In this document: positions 1-7,131 of the stretch, one piece after another
Numbering within the stretch: position 1 is the first letter of the stretch
Layout: every line of letters begins with the position of its first letter
Source: UBA6115 sp964629345
GTDB lineage: Bacteria; Bacillota; Clostridia; Christensenellales; Aristaeellaceae
Reading direction: 5' to 3'
Length of the DNA stretch: 17,426 nt
NCBI GenBank assembly: GCA_964629345.1
Contig: CAZVSG010000043.1
Span: 1 to 17,426 of the forward strand
Program-made: the position numbers and the translations under genes
Notes under the pieces: model-generated
The model's input: only the letters and a program-made list of their open reading frames with translations
Databases searched by the model: none
What the model was told of the DNA's origin: nothing

Positions 1-182
1 GCGGCGAATGGGAGCCCGTCCAAACCGTCGCCGGCCCCGGCGGGGACCACGTCGCCCTGCTGCCCTTCCGCTTCCCCCTCCCCGCGCCGCAAAGCGACGA
101 TAAGGACGCCCTTCCCTTCCGGCTGTTCGTCAATCTGCTCCTGCGCCGCGATTTGGGGTGGCTGGGGACGGCGGGGGAATAA
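1..182 (+). CDS. C-terminal 59 residues of an unrecognised protein (partial)
   Basis: An open frame enters from the left edge (first full codon at base 3) and ends at TAA 180-182. The visible tail is rich in Pro, Leu, Arg and Gly, with a segment reading LLPFRFPLP and the ending LGTAGE. The third codon positions are strongly G/C, as in the real genes downstream, which supports true coding. No domain, motif or membrane segment is recognisable in so short a piece, so no function is proposed. The next strong coding start on this strand is 450 bases away, so this gene ends its transcription unit here. Confidence 0.55.
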   Translation, partial: GEWEPVQTVAGPGGDHVALLPFRFPLPAPQSDDKDALPFRLFVNLLLRRDLGWLGTAGE

Positions 183-198
183 TACAGGGGCAGCCCAT

Positions 199-221
199 GG
201 GGACCATACCCCTTCATTTTT
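199..221 (+). terminator. weak hairpin after the partial gene
   Basis: GGGG (199-202) and CCCC (209-212) flank a 6-base loop and are followed by TTCATTTTT. The stem is only 4 bp, so this is at best a weak intrinsic terminator for the partial gene ending at 182. Confidence 0.3.
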
Positions 222-307
222 GCTGTATACAAAAAGGGAAAGGGGGCAACGGAAACACACAGATACGTCCACTTTATTCTGGCCGCGGCCATGGCAAATT
301 GAGGGCC

Positions 308-335
308 AGCGGTTCAAATCCGCTATGCTCCATCA
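308..335 (+). tRNA. tRNA 3'-end remnant: T arm plus acceptor-like strand
   Basis: AGCGG (308-312), loop TTCAAAT (313-319) and CCGCT (320-324) form a textbook T arm. It is followed by seven bases ATGCTCC, a discriminator-like A at 332, then TCACCA. No matching 5' acceptor strand (GGAGCAT) lies in the 120 bases upstream. Threading the upstream bases as an anticodon loop gives T-GGC-AA at the right distance, but the flanking stem does not pair. So this is either a broken tRNA end, such as the remnant an integrative element leaves in a tRNA gene, or a chance T-arm match. The strong terminator directly behind favours a real former gene end. Confidence 0.35.
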
Positions 336-337
336 CC

Positions 338-370
338 AAATCCCTTGAGAAATCAAGGGGTTTGATTTTT
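338..370 (+). terminator. intrinsic terminator, 11-bp stem with GAAA loop
   Basis: Bases 338-348 pair with 353-363 (one G-U pair) around the tetraloop GAAA (349-352), followed by GATTTTT. It follows the tRNA-like 3' end and isolates the ABC operon from upstream transcription. Confidence 0.75.
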
Positions 371-570
371 GATCGAATAGGATCTGTACTTGGTACCATG
401 AGATTCTCTGATGTGTTTGGAACGAGATATTTGGATGAGCGACCGGCATCTCCCGATTTCGGGACCGGCAAGAAATATGACAGTGCCTGTATGGAATCAT
501 CCTTGGTTGCTTCGCCGGAGCCATACCATGAATCGTTGCAGCGCTCAACATGTGCAAGGTTCATCAGGCA

Positions 571-599
571 TTGACAATCAGGTCACAGAGTACCATAAT
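571..599 (+). promoter_or_regulatory. sigma-A type promoter of the ABC transporter operon
   Basis: TTGACA at 571-576 is a perfect -35 box. After a 17-base spacer comes CATAAT (594-599), five of six matches to the -10 consensus. Transcription should start near 606, giving a leader of about 26 nt before the ATG at 632. AGAGGTG (621-627) is the ribosome binding site. The 200 bases upstream (371-570) contain no gene; the only structure seen is the inverted repeat TCCCGA-TT-TCGGGA at 450-463 between two direct copies of ACCGGC. Confidence 0.8.
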
Positions 600-612
600 T
601 GTGTAAACAATT
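597..612. promoter_or_regulatory. operator-like inverted repeat overlapping the -10 box
   Basis: AATTGT (597-602), four bases, then ACAATT (607-612) form a perfect 6+6 inverted repeat. It overlaps the end of the -10 box and the expected transcription start, where a bound repressor would block RNA polymerase. The regulator is not in the window. The TTGT...ACAA half-site style occurs with GntR and LacI family repressors, but the family cannot be assigned. Confidence 0.45.
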
Positions 613-631
613 CTAAAAAGAGAGGTGCCAA

Positions 632-1714
632 ATGAAAAAATCGATTTCATTCCTACTGTCCCTGCTCCTTCTCGTCTCCCTGGCAGGCGTTGCCATGGCG
701 GAAAGCGACCTGGAAATGGAAGCCCTGATTTCTGCCGCCAAAGCGGAAGGCGAACTGGTCATCTACGGATCGGCGGAGGAGCCCTACATCGCAGCCGCGG
801 CGAAGAAGTTTGAAGAGCTTTACGGCATCAAGACCTACTACACCCGCCTGTCCACCGGGGAAGTCCAGGCAAAGATCACTGAAGAGGGCGGGAACCCCTC
901 CGCCGACGTATGGTTCGGCGGCACGACTGACCCCTACAACGAGACCGCCGCAGCCGGTCTGCTGGTGGCCTATGAAGCGAAAAACGCCAAGAACCTCGTC
1001 AGCGACCTCTACCGGGACAAGGACGGCTTCTGGTACGGCATTTACAAGGGCATCCTGGGTTTCATGGTGAACACCGAAGAGCTGACACGCCTGGGCGTAC
1101 CCGCCCCGAAGGGGTGGGACGACCTGCTCAAGCCCGAATACAAGGGCCTCATCTGGATGTCCAATCCGAATACCGCCGGCACCGCCAAGCTGATCATCAA
1201 CACCATGGTGCAGATGAAGGGGCATGACGCCGCGATGGACTACTTTGTGGAGCTGGACAAGAACGTCGCCCAGTACACCAAGTCCGGCTCCGGCCCCTCC
1301 AAGAAGGTGGGCGTGGGCGAGTGTGTCATCGGGATCGGCTTCCTGCATGACGGCATCACGCAGATCCTGATGGGTTACGACAACATCGCGCTGGTCATCC
1401 CCCAGGAGGGCACCAGCTTCGAAGTCGGCGCGACGGCCATCTTCAAAGGCGCCAAGCACCCCGAAGCCGCCAAGCTCTGGGTGGAGTTCGCCCTCTCGCC
1501 TGAGTGCGTCAACCTGGCCAAGGGAAACGAGTCCTTCCAGTTCCTGGTGCTCAGCAACGCCGAGCAGCCCAAGGAAGCAACAGACTTCGGCCTGGACCCC
1601 GACAACGTCATCGAGTACGACTTTGAGGACGCCAAAGCCAACACCAGCAATTACGTCAAGGATTACTTCGACGCGCTGGGCGCCGCGGCCGATGACCGCT
1701 TCAAGATTGAATAA
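632..1714 (+). CDS. ABC transporter substrate-binding protein, ferric iron / 2-aminoethylphosphonate class
   Basis: This 360-residue periplasmic-type binding protein should capture the substrate outside the cell and deliver it to the permease encoded next. A signal peptide spans residues 1-23: MKK, a hydrophobic run, and a signal peptidase I site AMA before Glu24. There is no lipobox cysteine, although many Gram-positive binding proteins are lipid-anchored. The mature sequence fits the COG1840 / SBP_bac_6 family: an N-terminal GELVIYGSAEE strand, SADVWFGG, YKGILGFMVNTEEL, and a central stretch VGECVIGIGFLHDG. The paired tyrosines that bind iron in FbpA-type proteins are not evident where expected, so the substrate may be an aminophosphonate or another anion. 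The ATG is set by AGAGGTG four bases upstream. It is the first gene of the operon, with a terminator hairpin directly after it. Confidence 0.88.
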   Translation: MKKSISFLLSLLLLVSLAGVAMAESDLEMEALISAAKAEGELVIYGSAEEPYIAAAAKKFEELYGIKTYYTRLSTGEVQAKITEEGGNPSADVWFGGTTDPYNETAAAGLLVAYEAKNAKNLVSDLYRDKDGFWYGIYKGILGFMVNTEELTRLGVPAPKGWDDLLKPEYKGLIWMSNPNTAGTAKLIINTMVQMKGHDAAMDYFVELDKNVAQYTKSGSGPSKKVGVGECVIGIGFLHDGITQILMGYDNIALVIPQEGTSFEVGATAIFKGAKHPEAAKLWVEFALSPECVNLAKGNESFQFLVLSNAEQPKEATDFGLDPDNVIEYDFEDAKANTSNYVKDYFDALGAAADDRFKIE

Positions 1715-1732
1715 CCTCCCGCTCAGAAAATC

Positions 1733-1772
1733 GGCCGGGGATGGGCAGCGCCCCATCCCCGGCCTTGTTTTT
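1733..1772 (+). terminator. intra-operon hairpin terminator after the binding-protein gene
   Basis: GGCCGGGGATGGG (1733-1745) pairs perfectly over 13 bp with 1752-1764 around a 6-base loop, followed by TTGTTTTT. It sits between the binding-protein stop (1714) and the permease start (1806), and no second promoter is obvious in the gap. Partial read-through would give much binding protein and less membrane complex, as is common for ABC importers. Confidence 0.85.
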
Positions 1773-1805
1773 CAGCGAACGCCATGTGATTGAGAGGTGA
1801 AAACG

Positions 1806-3767
1806 ATGCAGCAAAGCCAGCGCGTTAAGCTGGAGCGAAGGAAGTTTTTTTCTGACCCGCTCATGGTGGGGGTCATCCTGCTCCTGGTCATTTTCCTGTC
1901 GTTGTTCATCCTCTACCCCCTGGCCATGCTGATGACCGACAGCGTCTACTCCCCGGACTCCTACAGCGTTTACCAGGTCTCGCAGAGCGCGGAGGAGGTC
2001 CGAGCGCTGTTTGAAAGCCGGGGCAAGGACGTCAAGGCACTGAGCGTCGACCGGAAGACCGTGCTGCAGCTTCCGGACCTTGAAGGCCTGACAAAGACCC
2101 GCGAGATGGGAAAGACTGCCAGCACCACCTACATGGCGGACCTGCTTGATGAAGAGCTGCCCGGTACCGCCGTCGTTGTACGAAAGATGGAAGGACTGCT
2201 CTCCCTGCAGTCCTTCCCGCACATCTTCCAGGACTACACCTTCAAGCGCGCTTTCACCAACACGGTGTGGCTGGGTTTGATCACCGGCCTGGGCGCCACC
2301 CTGATGGGCCTGCTGTTCGCCTATGTGGATTGCTACGTCAAGGTGAAGAACCGGGTGATGAAGAAAATGTTTAACGTCGTGTCCCTGCTGCCGGTCGTCT
2401 CACCGCCGTTTGTCCTGTCCCTGTCGATGATCCTGCTGTTCGGCAAGGCAGGTCTGGTCACGCGAAGGCTGCTGGGTATCTACGACTCGGACGTCTACGG
2501 GCTTCAGGGCATCGCCATCGTACAGATCCTGACATTTTTCCCGGTCTGCTACCTGATGCTCAAAGGCCTGCTGAAAAACATAGACCCTTCCATGGAGGAA
2601 GCCGCGCGGGACATGGGGGCCAGCCGCTGGAAAGTGTTCACCACCATTACCCTTCCCCTGATGCTGCCGGGGCTGGGGAACGCCTTTCTGGTCACCTTCA
2701 TCGAGTCTGTCGCGGACTTCGCGAACCCCATGCTCATCGGCGGCAGCTATGACACCCTGGCGACCACCATCTACCTGCGCATCACCGGGGGCAGCTATGA
2801 CATGCAGGGAGCGGCGGCGATGGCCATCGTGCTCCTGTCCATGACCGTCTTCCTCTTTGTGGTCCAGAAATATTACCTGGAAGCCAAGACAGCCGCCACC
2901 CTCACCGGCAAAGCGTCCCGGGCGCGCATGCCCATCGCTGAGCGTTCCGTTACCCTGCCGCTCACCACGCTGTGCGCCGTGGCCAGCGCTTTTGTCATCC
3001 TGATGTATGTCGCCATCCCTTTCGGCTCGCTGTTCAAACTATGGGGGCGCGACTACTCGCTGAGCTTCAAATGGTATGAACAGCTCATCAAGGCGGACGG
3101 GCTGAAAGCTTTCCAGGATTCCTTTGTATTGAGCTTCATCGCGTCCCCCATCACCGCGCTGCTGTCCATGATCATCGCCTACCTGGTGGTGAAGAAGCGT
3201 TTCTTTGGCAAGGGCTTCATTGAATTCGTCTCCATCCTGGCGATGGCTGTGCCGGGTACCGTGCTGGGCGTGGGCTTTATCCGCGGCTTCGCCAACGGCG
3301 TGTTCCGCACCGGCTTCCTGCAGGGGCTCTACGGCACGGGTGCCATTCTGGTCATTGTTTTTATCGTCCGCTCGCTCCCGGTGGGTACCCGCAGCGGTAT
3401 CTCTGCCCTGCGGCAGATCCACCCCTCGATCGAGGAGTCCGCCTATGACCTAGGGGCCGGCAGCGGAAAAGTGTTTATGTCCGTCACGCTGCCGCTCATC
3501 AAGGAATCCTTCTTCAGCGGGCTGGTCACAACCTTTGTGCGCTCCATCACCGCCATCAGCGCCATCATCCTGCTGGTCACCCCCAGGTACCTGCTCATTA
3601 CCACCCGCATCAACGAATTCGCCGAGAAGGGCAGCTACGGCGTCGCCTGCGCCTATGCGACGATCCTGATCGCCATCGTCTACACAGCGATCCTCATCAT
3701 GAACCTGTTCATCAAAGTCTTCGGCACCAGCAAACAAGTGAGGGAGGCACAGGCCGATGTCCAGTAA
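1806..3767 (+). CDS. fused two-domain ABC transporter permease (FbpB/AfuB/PhnU-like)
   Basis: This 653-residue inner-membrane protein forms the whole translocation pore, carrying both halves in one chain (COG1178 style). TM1 lies at residues 20-44. Residues 45-145 form a long hydrophilic, presumably extracytoplasmic insert. Two permease domains follow, each with an EAA loop that docks on the ATPase: EEAARDMGAS at 264-273 and EESAYDLGAG at 543-552, both continuing to TLPL. Members of this family are usually about 520-560 residues; the extra length is mostly the insert. ATG 1806 is preferred because AGAGGTG (1793-1799) ends six bases before it; an in-frame GTG at 1797 lies inside that ribosome binding site. 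The end overlaps the ATPase gene by 11 bases. Confidence 0.9.
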   Translation: MQQSQRVKLERRKFFSDPLMVGVILLLVIFLSLFILYPLAMLMTDSVYSPDSYSVYQVSQSAEEVRALFESRGKDVKALSVDRKTVLQLPDLEGLTKTREMGKTASTTYMADLLDEELPGTAVVVRKMEGLLSLQSFPHIFQDYTFKRAFTNTVWLGLITGLGATLMGLLFAYVDCYVKVKNRVMKKMFNVVSLLPVVSPPFVLSLSMILLFGKAGLVTRRLLGIYDSDVYGLQGIAIVQILTFFPVCYLMLKGLLKNIDPSMEEAARDMGASRWKVFTTITLPLMLPGLGNAFLVTFIESVADFANPMLIGGSYDTLATTIYLRITGGSYDMQGAAAMAIVLLSMTVFLFVVQKYYLEAKTAATLTGKASRARMPIAERSVTLPLTTLCAVASAFVILMYVAIPFGSLFKLWGRDYSLSFKWYEQLIKADGLKAFQDSFVLSFIASPITALLSMIIAYLVVKKRFFGKGFIEFVSILAMAVPGTVLGVGFIRGFANGVFRTGFLQGLYGTGAILVIVFIVRSLPVGTRSGISALRQIHPSIEESAYDLGAGSGKVFMSVTLPLIKESFFSGLVTTFVRSITAISAIILLVTPRYLLITTRINEFAEKGSYGVACAYATILIAIVYTAILIMNLFIKVFGTSKQVREAQADVQ

Positions 3768-4830
3768 GAAGGGCGTGAAGATCGAAAACGTATCGAAGAT
3801 CTACGTAGACCCCAAAACCAAAAACCCGTTTTACGCGGTCAAGGACATCTCCCTTGACATCAAACCCGGCGCGTTCGTCACCCTGCTGGGCCCTTCCGGC
3901 TGCGGGAAGACGACCACGCTGCGCATGATCGCGGGCTTTGAGAGCCCCGACAGCGGGGAGATCTACCTGGGCGGCGAGCCGGTCAACGCGCTGACCCCCA
4001 ACAGGCGCGACACCGCGATGGTGTTCCAGAGCTATGCGCTCTTCCCCCACTACAATGTCTATGACAACGTCGCCTACGGCCTGAAACTGCGCAAAATGGG
4101 CAAGGACGAGGTGCACAGGAAGGTGATGGACATCCTGGAACTGGTGGAAATGAAGGGGATGGAATCCCGCATGACCAACCAGCTCTCCGGTGGCCAGCAG
4201 CAGCGCATCGCGCTGGCACGCGCCCTGGTGGTGGAACCCGGGGTGCTGCTGTTTGACGAGCCGCTGTCCAACCTGGACGCCAAGCTGCGCGTCACCATGC
4301 GCACTGAGATCCGCCGGATCCAGCAGACTTTGGGGATCACCGCCATTTATGTCACCCATGACCAGTCCGAAGCCATGAGCCTGTCGGACCAGATCATCAT
4401 CATGAACAAGGGCGTGATCGCTCAGATCGGAACGCCAAGGGAAGTTTATTACCAGCCAAGCGACGAATTCGTAGCGGATTTCATCGGCGAGGCGAACTTC
4501 CTGGACGGCAGCGTCAAAGCGCTGGAGGGCGGCAGCTGTCTGATGGAGATCGCCGGGCACACCATCAGGCTGCCCAATCCCAAAGGCTATCCCGCCGGTA
4601 CCAAGTGTAGGATGGTAGTGCGCCCGGAAGCCGTACTGATCGGCAAGGATGGCCTGTTGCCCTGCCGCGTGACCCTGTCCTGTTTCATGGGCGCCTACCA
4701 TTTCTACCATGTCATTGTGGGCGCTGCCCTCATCAAGATCACTGACTATTGCCCGGTCAACAAGCACACCTTCCAGGCGGGTGACGAGGCTTGGCTGGGC
4801 TTTGAGGACAACTGCGTCCATATCCTGTAA
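3757..4830 (+). CDS. ABC transporter ATP-binding protein (FbpC/PotA-like)
   Basis: This 357-residue cytoplasmic ATPase powers the importer formed with the two preceding gene products. All nucleotide-binding motifs are intact: Walker A GPSGCGKT at 45-52, Q-loop Gln91 in VFQSYALFPH, signature LSGGQQQR at 143-150, Walker B LLFDEP at 164-169 with catalytic Glu168, D-loop SNLDA, and switch His201 in VTHDQ. Residues from about 245 form a TOBE-like C-terminal domain, as in the PotA/FbpC/MalK group. ATG 3757 overlaps the permease end by 11 bases and has AGGGAGG (3741-3747) nine bases upstream, so translation is probably coupled. The substrate of the system is not determined by this subunit. Confidence 0.92.
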   Translation: MSSKKGVKIENVSKIYVDPKTKNPFYAVKDISLDIKPGAFVTLLGPSGCGKTTTLRMIAGFESPDSGEIYLGGEPVNALTPNRRDTAMVFQSYALFPHYNVYDNVAYGLKLRKMGKDEVHRKVMDILELVEMKGMESRMTNQLSGGQQQRIALARALVVEPGVLLFDEPLSNLDAKLRVTMRTEIRRIQQTLGITAIYVTHDQSEAMSLSDQIIIMNKGVIAQIGTPREVYYQPSDEFVADFIGEANFLDGSVKALEGGSCLMEIAGHTIRLPNPKGYPAGTKCRMVVRPEAVLIGKDGLLPCRVTLSCFMGAYHFYHVIVGAALIKITDYCPVNKHTFQAGDEAWLGFEDNCVHIL

Positions 4831-4861
4831 CGCAGTTGAAAATGTAGTGTATTCAATATTG

Positions 4862-4892
4862 CCTCCAGCCTGACAGGCGTTCGGGTTGGAGG
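4862..4892. other. hairpin after the ABC operon, no U tract
   Basis: CCTCCAGCC (4862-4870) pairs with GGTTGGAGG (4884-4892), one G-U pair, 31 bases past the ATPase stop. No T run follows on either strand, so it may protect the 3' end rather than terminate. No other terminator for the operon is seen before the hairpin at 5188. Confidence 0.4.
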
Positions 4893-4983
4893 TGCCGCAT
4901 TCCTTCCCGCCCGGATTTTACGGAATACGGCCAATCATGCTCCGCTCATGCACGGCCCGGCAGAGAGTGATGTCGGTCTGCCT

Positions 4984-5086
4984 CCAGTCTTTGTACCCGT
5001 TGGTGGGTTAGCAAAGACCGTTCATCGGCACACGCATCCCTTCTTAGGTTCAACCACATCGCAACACAGGCCGGCGAGGCGCTCAA
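4984..5086 (-). repeat. copy A of a promoter-plus-leader repeat, with no gene behind it
   Basis: Read on the minus strand, TTGAGC (5086-5081), 17 bases, then TGCGAT (5063-5058) preceded by TG form an extended -10 type promoter. About 40 bases further, GGTCTTTG (5019-5012) and CAAAGACT (4993-4986) form a hairpin. The same order with conserved blocks (such as GCCGATGAACGG) recurs at 8311-8412 before the diguanylate cyclase. No gene follows on the minus strand: any transcript would run toward the 3' end of the ATPase gene. The gene-free stretch 4831-5187 otherwise shows only the hairpin at 4862-4892. Confidence 0.5.
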
Positions 5087-5187
5087 GGGCGTGTACGGCG
5101 TAGAGTGAGCATCAGCACAGTTGGCAGGACGAGGCAAGCGTACTCTCGTCCCAGCAAGGCCCCGAACCCCCCGCCAAGTTCGGCAGA

Positions 5188-5234
5188 AAAATTTCGTCTT
5201 CACTCATCTGCCCTCCAGCAGATGAGCGAAGACG
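5188..5234 (-). terminator. terminator of the M28 peptidase gene, possibly bidirectional
   Basis: CGTCTTC plus CTCATCTGC (5195-5211) pair with GCAGATGAG plus GAAGACG (5218-5234), 16 bp with one A/C mismatch and a 6-base loop. On the minus strand the stem is followed by AAATTTTTC, a good U tract, ten bases after the peptidase stop. On the plus strand GCGTCCTTTT follows, so it may also stop transcription coming from the ABC operon. Confidence 0.8.
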
Positions 5235-5243
5235 GCGTCCTTT

Positions 5244-6272
5244 TCATATTTCCTTCAGCACGGTGAAAATCAGCAGGGAAAACACCTGCAGGTGATAGAG
5301 CGCGCGGCCCGGAAAAAGCTCCTCGATCCTTGACAGGGTATCGCTGTCCGTATGCATGATCCTGCCTGCATCGGCCGTTTCACTGTCCCCGTCGTACTGG
5401 CGGTCGGGGCCGGGGATCTCCCAGTTGCTCGCCTCGATGTAAACATAGGGGATGCCGCGTTCCACAAAAGAGATGTGATCGCTCCAGTCACCCGTCGAGG
5501 GGGAAGGATAAAACGGCATGTAAAAACCCGGCGCGGGGTTGTTAAATGTCCAGGGGTGCTGCCGGAGCCCAAGCCCAAGCCGCTGTCCGATCGCAAAGAC
5601 CTTCTCAAAGGCCTCCAGACCGTCGACACGTTTTCGCTGAAAATCGGCGACGCCCCCGTGCAGGTAGCAGAAGTCCCCGCAGATGACCGAGTCCATGTTG
5701 ATCATGAAATCGGTCTGCGCGACCTCCTCCCTGGTCATGCTCTCGGCATAGGCGGCGGAGCCGTCGCAGTCATTCTCCTCAGCCCCGAAGAAGACGAATA
5801 CGATCGTATGCGGCGGCGCATCCCCCTTGACCAGGCGGCAGGCCGTCTCCAGCAGCAGCGCGATGCCGGAGCCGTTGTCCCCTGCACCAGTTCCGTCATA
5901 ATGCGCGCCGACGATGATCTGGCGTTCCGTTTGCCCCGGCAGCCTGGCGATGATATTCTTCGAGGTCTGCCGGTCACCGTCCTCATCCTCAAAGGAAAAC
6001 CTCTCCACTGAGATCTGGTTTTTTGCAAATCCGGCTGCTTTCAGCTGTGCAACGATCCAGTCCTGCGCTTCCTCGGTGTTCTCACCGCTGACGCAGTCCC
6101 GGTCCGGCAGCCGGCTGTCGATGTACTGGAGATAGTCGTAGGCCGGCTGCCCATAATCGCCAAAATCGACACCGGACACCCGCTCCGTTTCATAGGCGAA
6201 GGCCGGGCTTGACCAGACCAGTATCAGCAGGGCGGCCAGGGAGAGGATCCTGAGCGAAATGGCTTTCCGCAT
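5244..6272 (-). CDS. secreted M28 family zinc aminopeptidase-like protein
   Basis: The 342-residue product should cleave amino-terminal residues from peptides outside the cytoplasmic membrane using two zinc ions. A signal peptide covers residues 1-26 (MRKAIS, hydrophobic core, SPAFA before Tyr27) with no lipobox. The M28 ligand set is complete: His124 in GAHYD, Asp132 in GAGDNGSG, the Glu165-Glu166 pair in FFGAEEND, Asp194 in INMDSV and His266 in DWSDHISF. The ATG at 6272 has AGGAGG eight bases upstream; the frame remains open to 6371 but that stretch looks non-coding. The gene stands alone between a minus-strand terminator and a long gene-free region. Substrate preference cannot be read from sequence. 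Confidence 0.9.
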   Translation of the reverse strand: MRKAISLRILSLAALLILVWSSPAFAYETERVSGVDFGDYGQPAYDYLQYIDSRLPDRDCVSGENTEEAQDWIVAQLKAAGFAKNQISVERFSFEDEDGDRQTSKNIIARLPGQTERQIIVGAHYDGTGAGDNGSGIALLLETACRLVKGDAPPHTIVFVFFGAEENDCDGSAAYAESMTREEVAQTDFMINMDSVICGDFCYLHGGVADFQRKRVDGLEAFEKVFAIGQRLGLGLRQHPWTFNNPAPGFYMPFYPSPSTGDWSDHISFVERGIPYVYIEASNWEIPGPDRQYDGDSETADAGRIMHTDSDTLSRIEELFPGRALYHLQVFSLLIFTVLKEI

Positions 6273-6763
6273 AGCTGTTTCCTCCTGGATATCGGACGAA
6301 GTATGAGGGTGGCGGTGAAAAGGGCATAGGTCCGGCCATGAAATAACGGGGATAGCGGGGCGGGATCCCACGCAGAAACACGGCAGGCTTCACGTCATCT
6401 GTGCCGCAGGTCCCGCTGTTCTTCTCCTGCCGTCAGGGTCAAAGACGAGATTTTCCACTGACGGTCAAGGGACCCTCCGGTTGGAGGCGGGCTGGACAGC
6501 AGGCCGCAGGATTGGCGTCATGATAACGCATCCTGGCAGCGGTTACAACTGGCGGCGCGGGATGGCGCGGCCGGTATCTGATCCAGGATTATGAGCGCCG
6601 CGCGCATGGCCTTCGTCCCCGGGCAGACCTTCTGCCGGATCAGGCAGACACGCCTGGCCGAGCGCATCGTCATGACGGGGCTGAAGGAACAGGCGGCCGG
6701 CATCTGCGAAGCCGGCCGATGCCGCGGGAATCCTTGGAGTGGTCTGCCCCCAGTCATTTGTTG
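6273..6763. other. gene-poor region upstream of the M28 peptidase gene
   Basis: No gene is supported here. It should contain the peptidase promoter on the minus strand, but no convincing -35/-10 pair was found. An inverted repeat CCGTCAG (6430-6436) / CTGACGG (6458-6464) lies about 160 bases upstream of the peptidase start. A 57-codon plus-strand frame (ATG 6591, TGA 6762-6764) ends exactly at the left edge of the structured element. It has no ribosome binding site and no recognised domain; a faint likeness to an AraC-type helix-turn-helix (TFCRIRQTRLAER) is not enough to call a pseudogene. Confidence 0.4.
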
Positions 6764-7030
6764 AATGAATGAGCAAACACACCGATGGGCCGAGACTTTT
6801 TCATGGCTCCGTTCAGCCGAAAGAATGAGGCAATCGGTCTTCGTCTCAAGCCATTGAAAGCCTGCTTTCAATGGAGAGGAAGCGCACCGAAGCGATACGC
6901 CCGGGCAGCTTGCTGCCCGGGATGAAAGCGGAGGATGCGGTGACGAAGCGGAGCCTGCGCCGAATGAAAGAGACAACGCGGAGGCGAATAATGAGCACCT
7001 CATCAAAGCGTTTGCGATCGAATTTCATAT
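6764..7030 (+). repeat. structured repeat element, copy 1
   Basis: This aligns without gaps to 12833-13099 (constant offset 6069). Bases 6824-6972 are identical over 149 nt to the second copy, while the flanking arms differ but still pair with each other. GCAAAC (6773-6778) faces GTTTGC (7010-7015), and GAT plus GAG (6784-6794, 5-base bulge) face CTCATC (6999-7004). In the core, two 10-bp hairpins with 2-base loops stand in tandem: arms CATTGAAAGC (6851-6860, partner to 6872) and CCCGGGCAGC (6900-6909, partner to 6921). GGCTCCG (6805-6811) can pair with CGGAGCC (6949-6955). No transposase or nuclease gene is adjacent. The strand given is arbitrary. It may be a non-coding RNA, or a non-autonomous mobile element of IS200/IS605 (HEARO/omega RNA) or MITE type. 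Confidence 0.75.
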
Positions 7031-7131
7031 CATCAGAGATTCCGGAAGCGCCGCTCGAAAAGATCAACAGAAGCACCGGAAAGCTCAGAAAACGATGATT
7101 TTTCAAGGTTCCCAGCTTTCAATAAGGTCAT

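Noticed and set aside
158..574. 138-codon plus-strand frame starting at 158
   Set aside because: It runs across the terminator at 338-370 and the tRNA-like end, with no family likeness and unusual composition.
653..1756. Long minus-strand open frame antisense to the binding-protein gene, and others opposite the ATPase (3712-4821) and EAL genes
   Set aside because: Shadows caused by the G/C-rich third positions of the real genes; low-complexity composition, no motifs, no ribosome binding sites.
5041..5160. Signal recognition particle or 6S RNA in the gap after the ABC operon
   Set aside because: A GGAAGGAA-like piece exists on the minus strand (near 4900), but the surrounding SRP loop sequence and overall fold are missing.
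4946..5203. 85-codon minus-strand frame resembling the N-terminal extension of the cyclase
   Set aside because: The likeness is better explained by the shared promoter-plus-leader DNA; substitutions are not biased to third codon positions.
6518..7006. Long minus-strand open frame through element copy 1, with a near-identical partner at 12824-13216; also plus frames at 6871-7098 and 12791-12994
   Set aside because: The shared protein-like text follows from the identical DNA core. The arms change in a pairing-preserving way, and the frames lack ribosome binding sites. Such frames are likely misannotated as hypothetical proteins.
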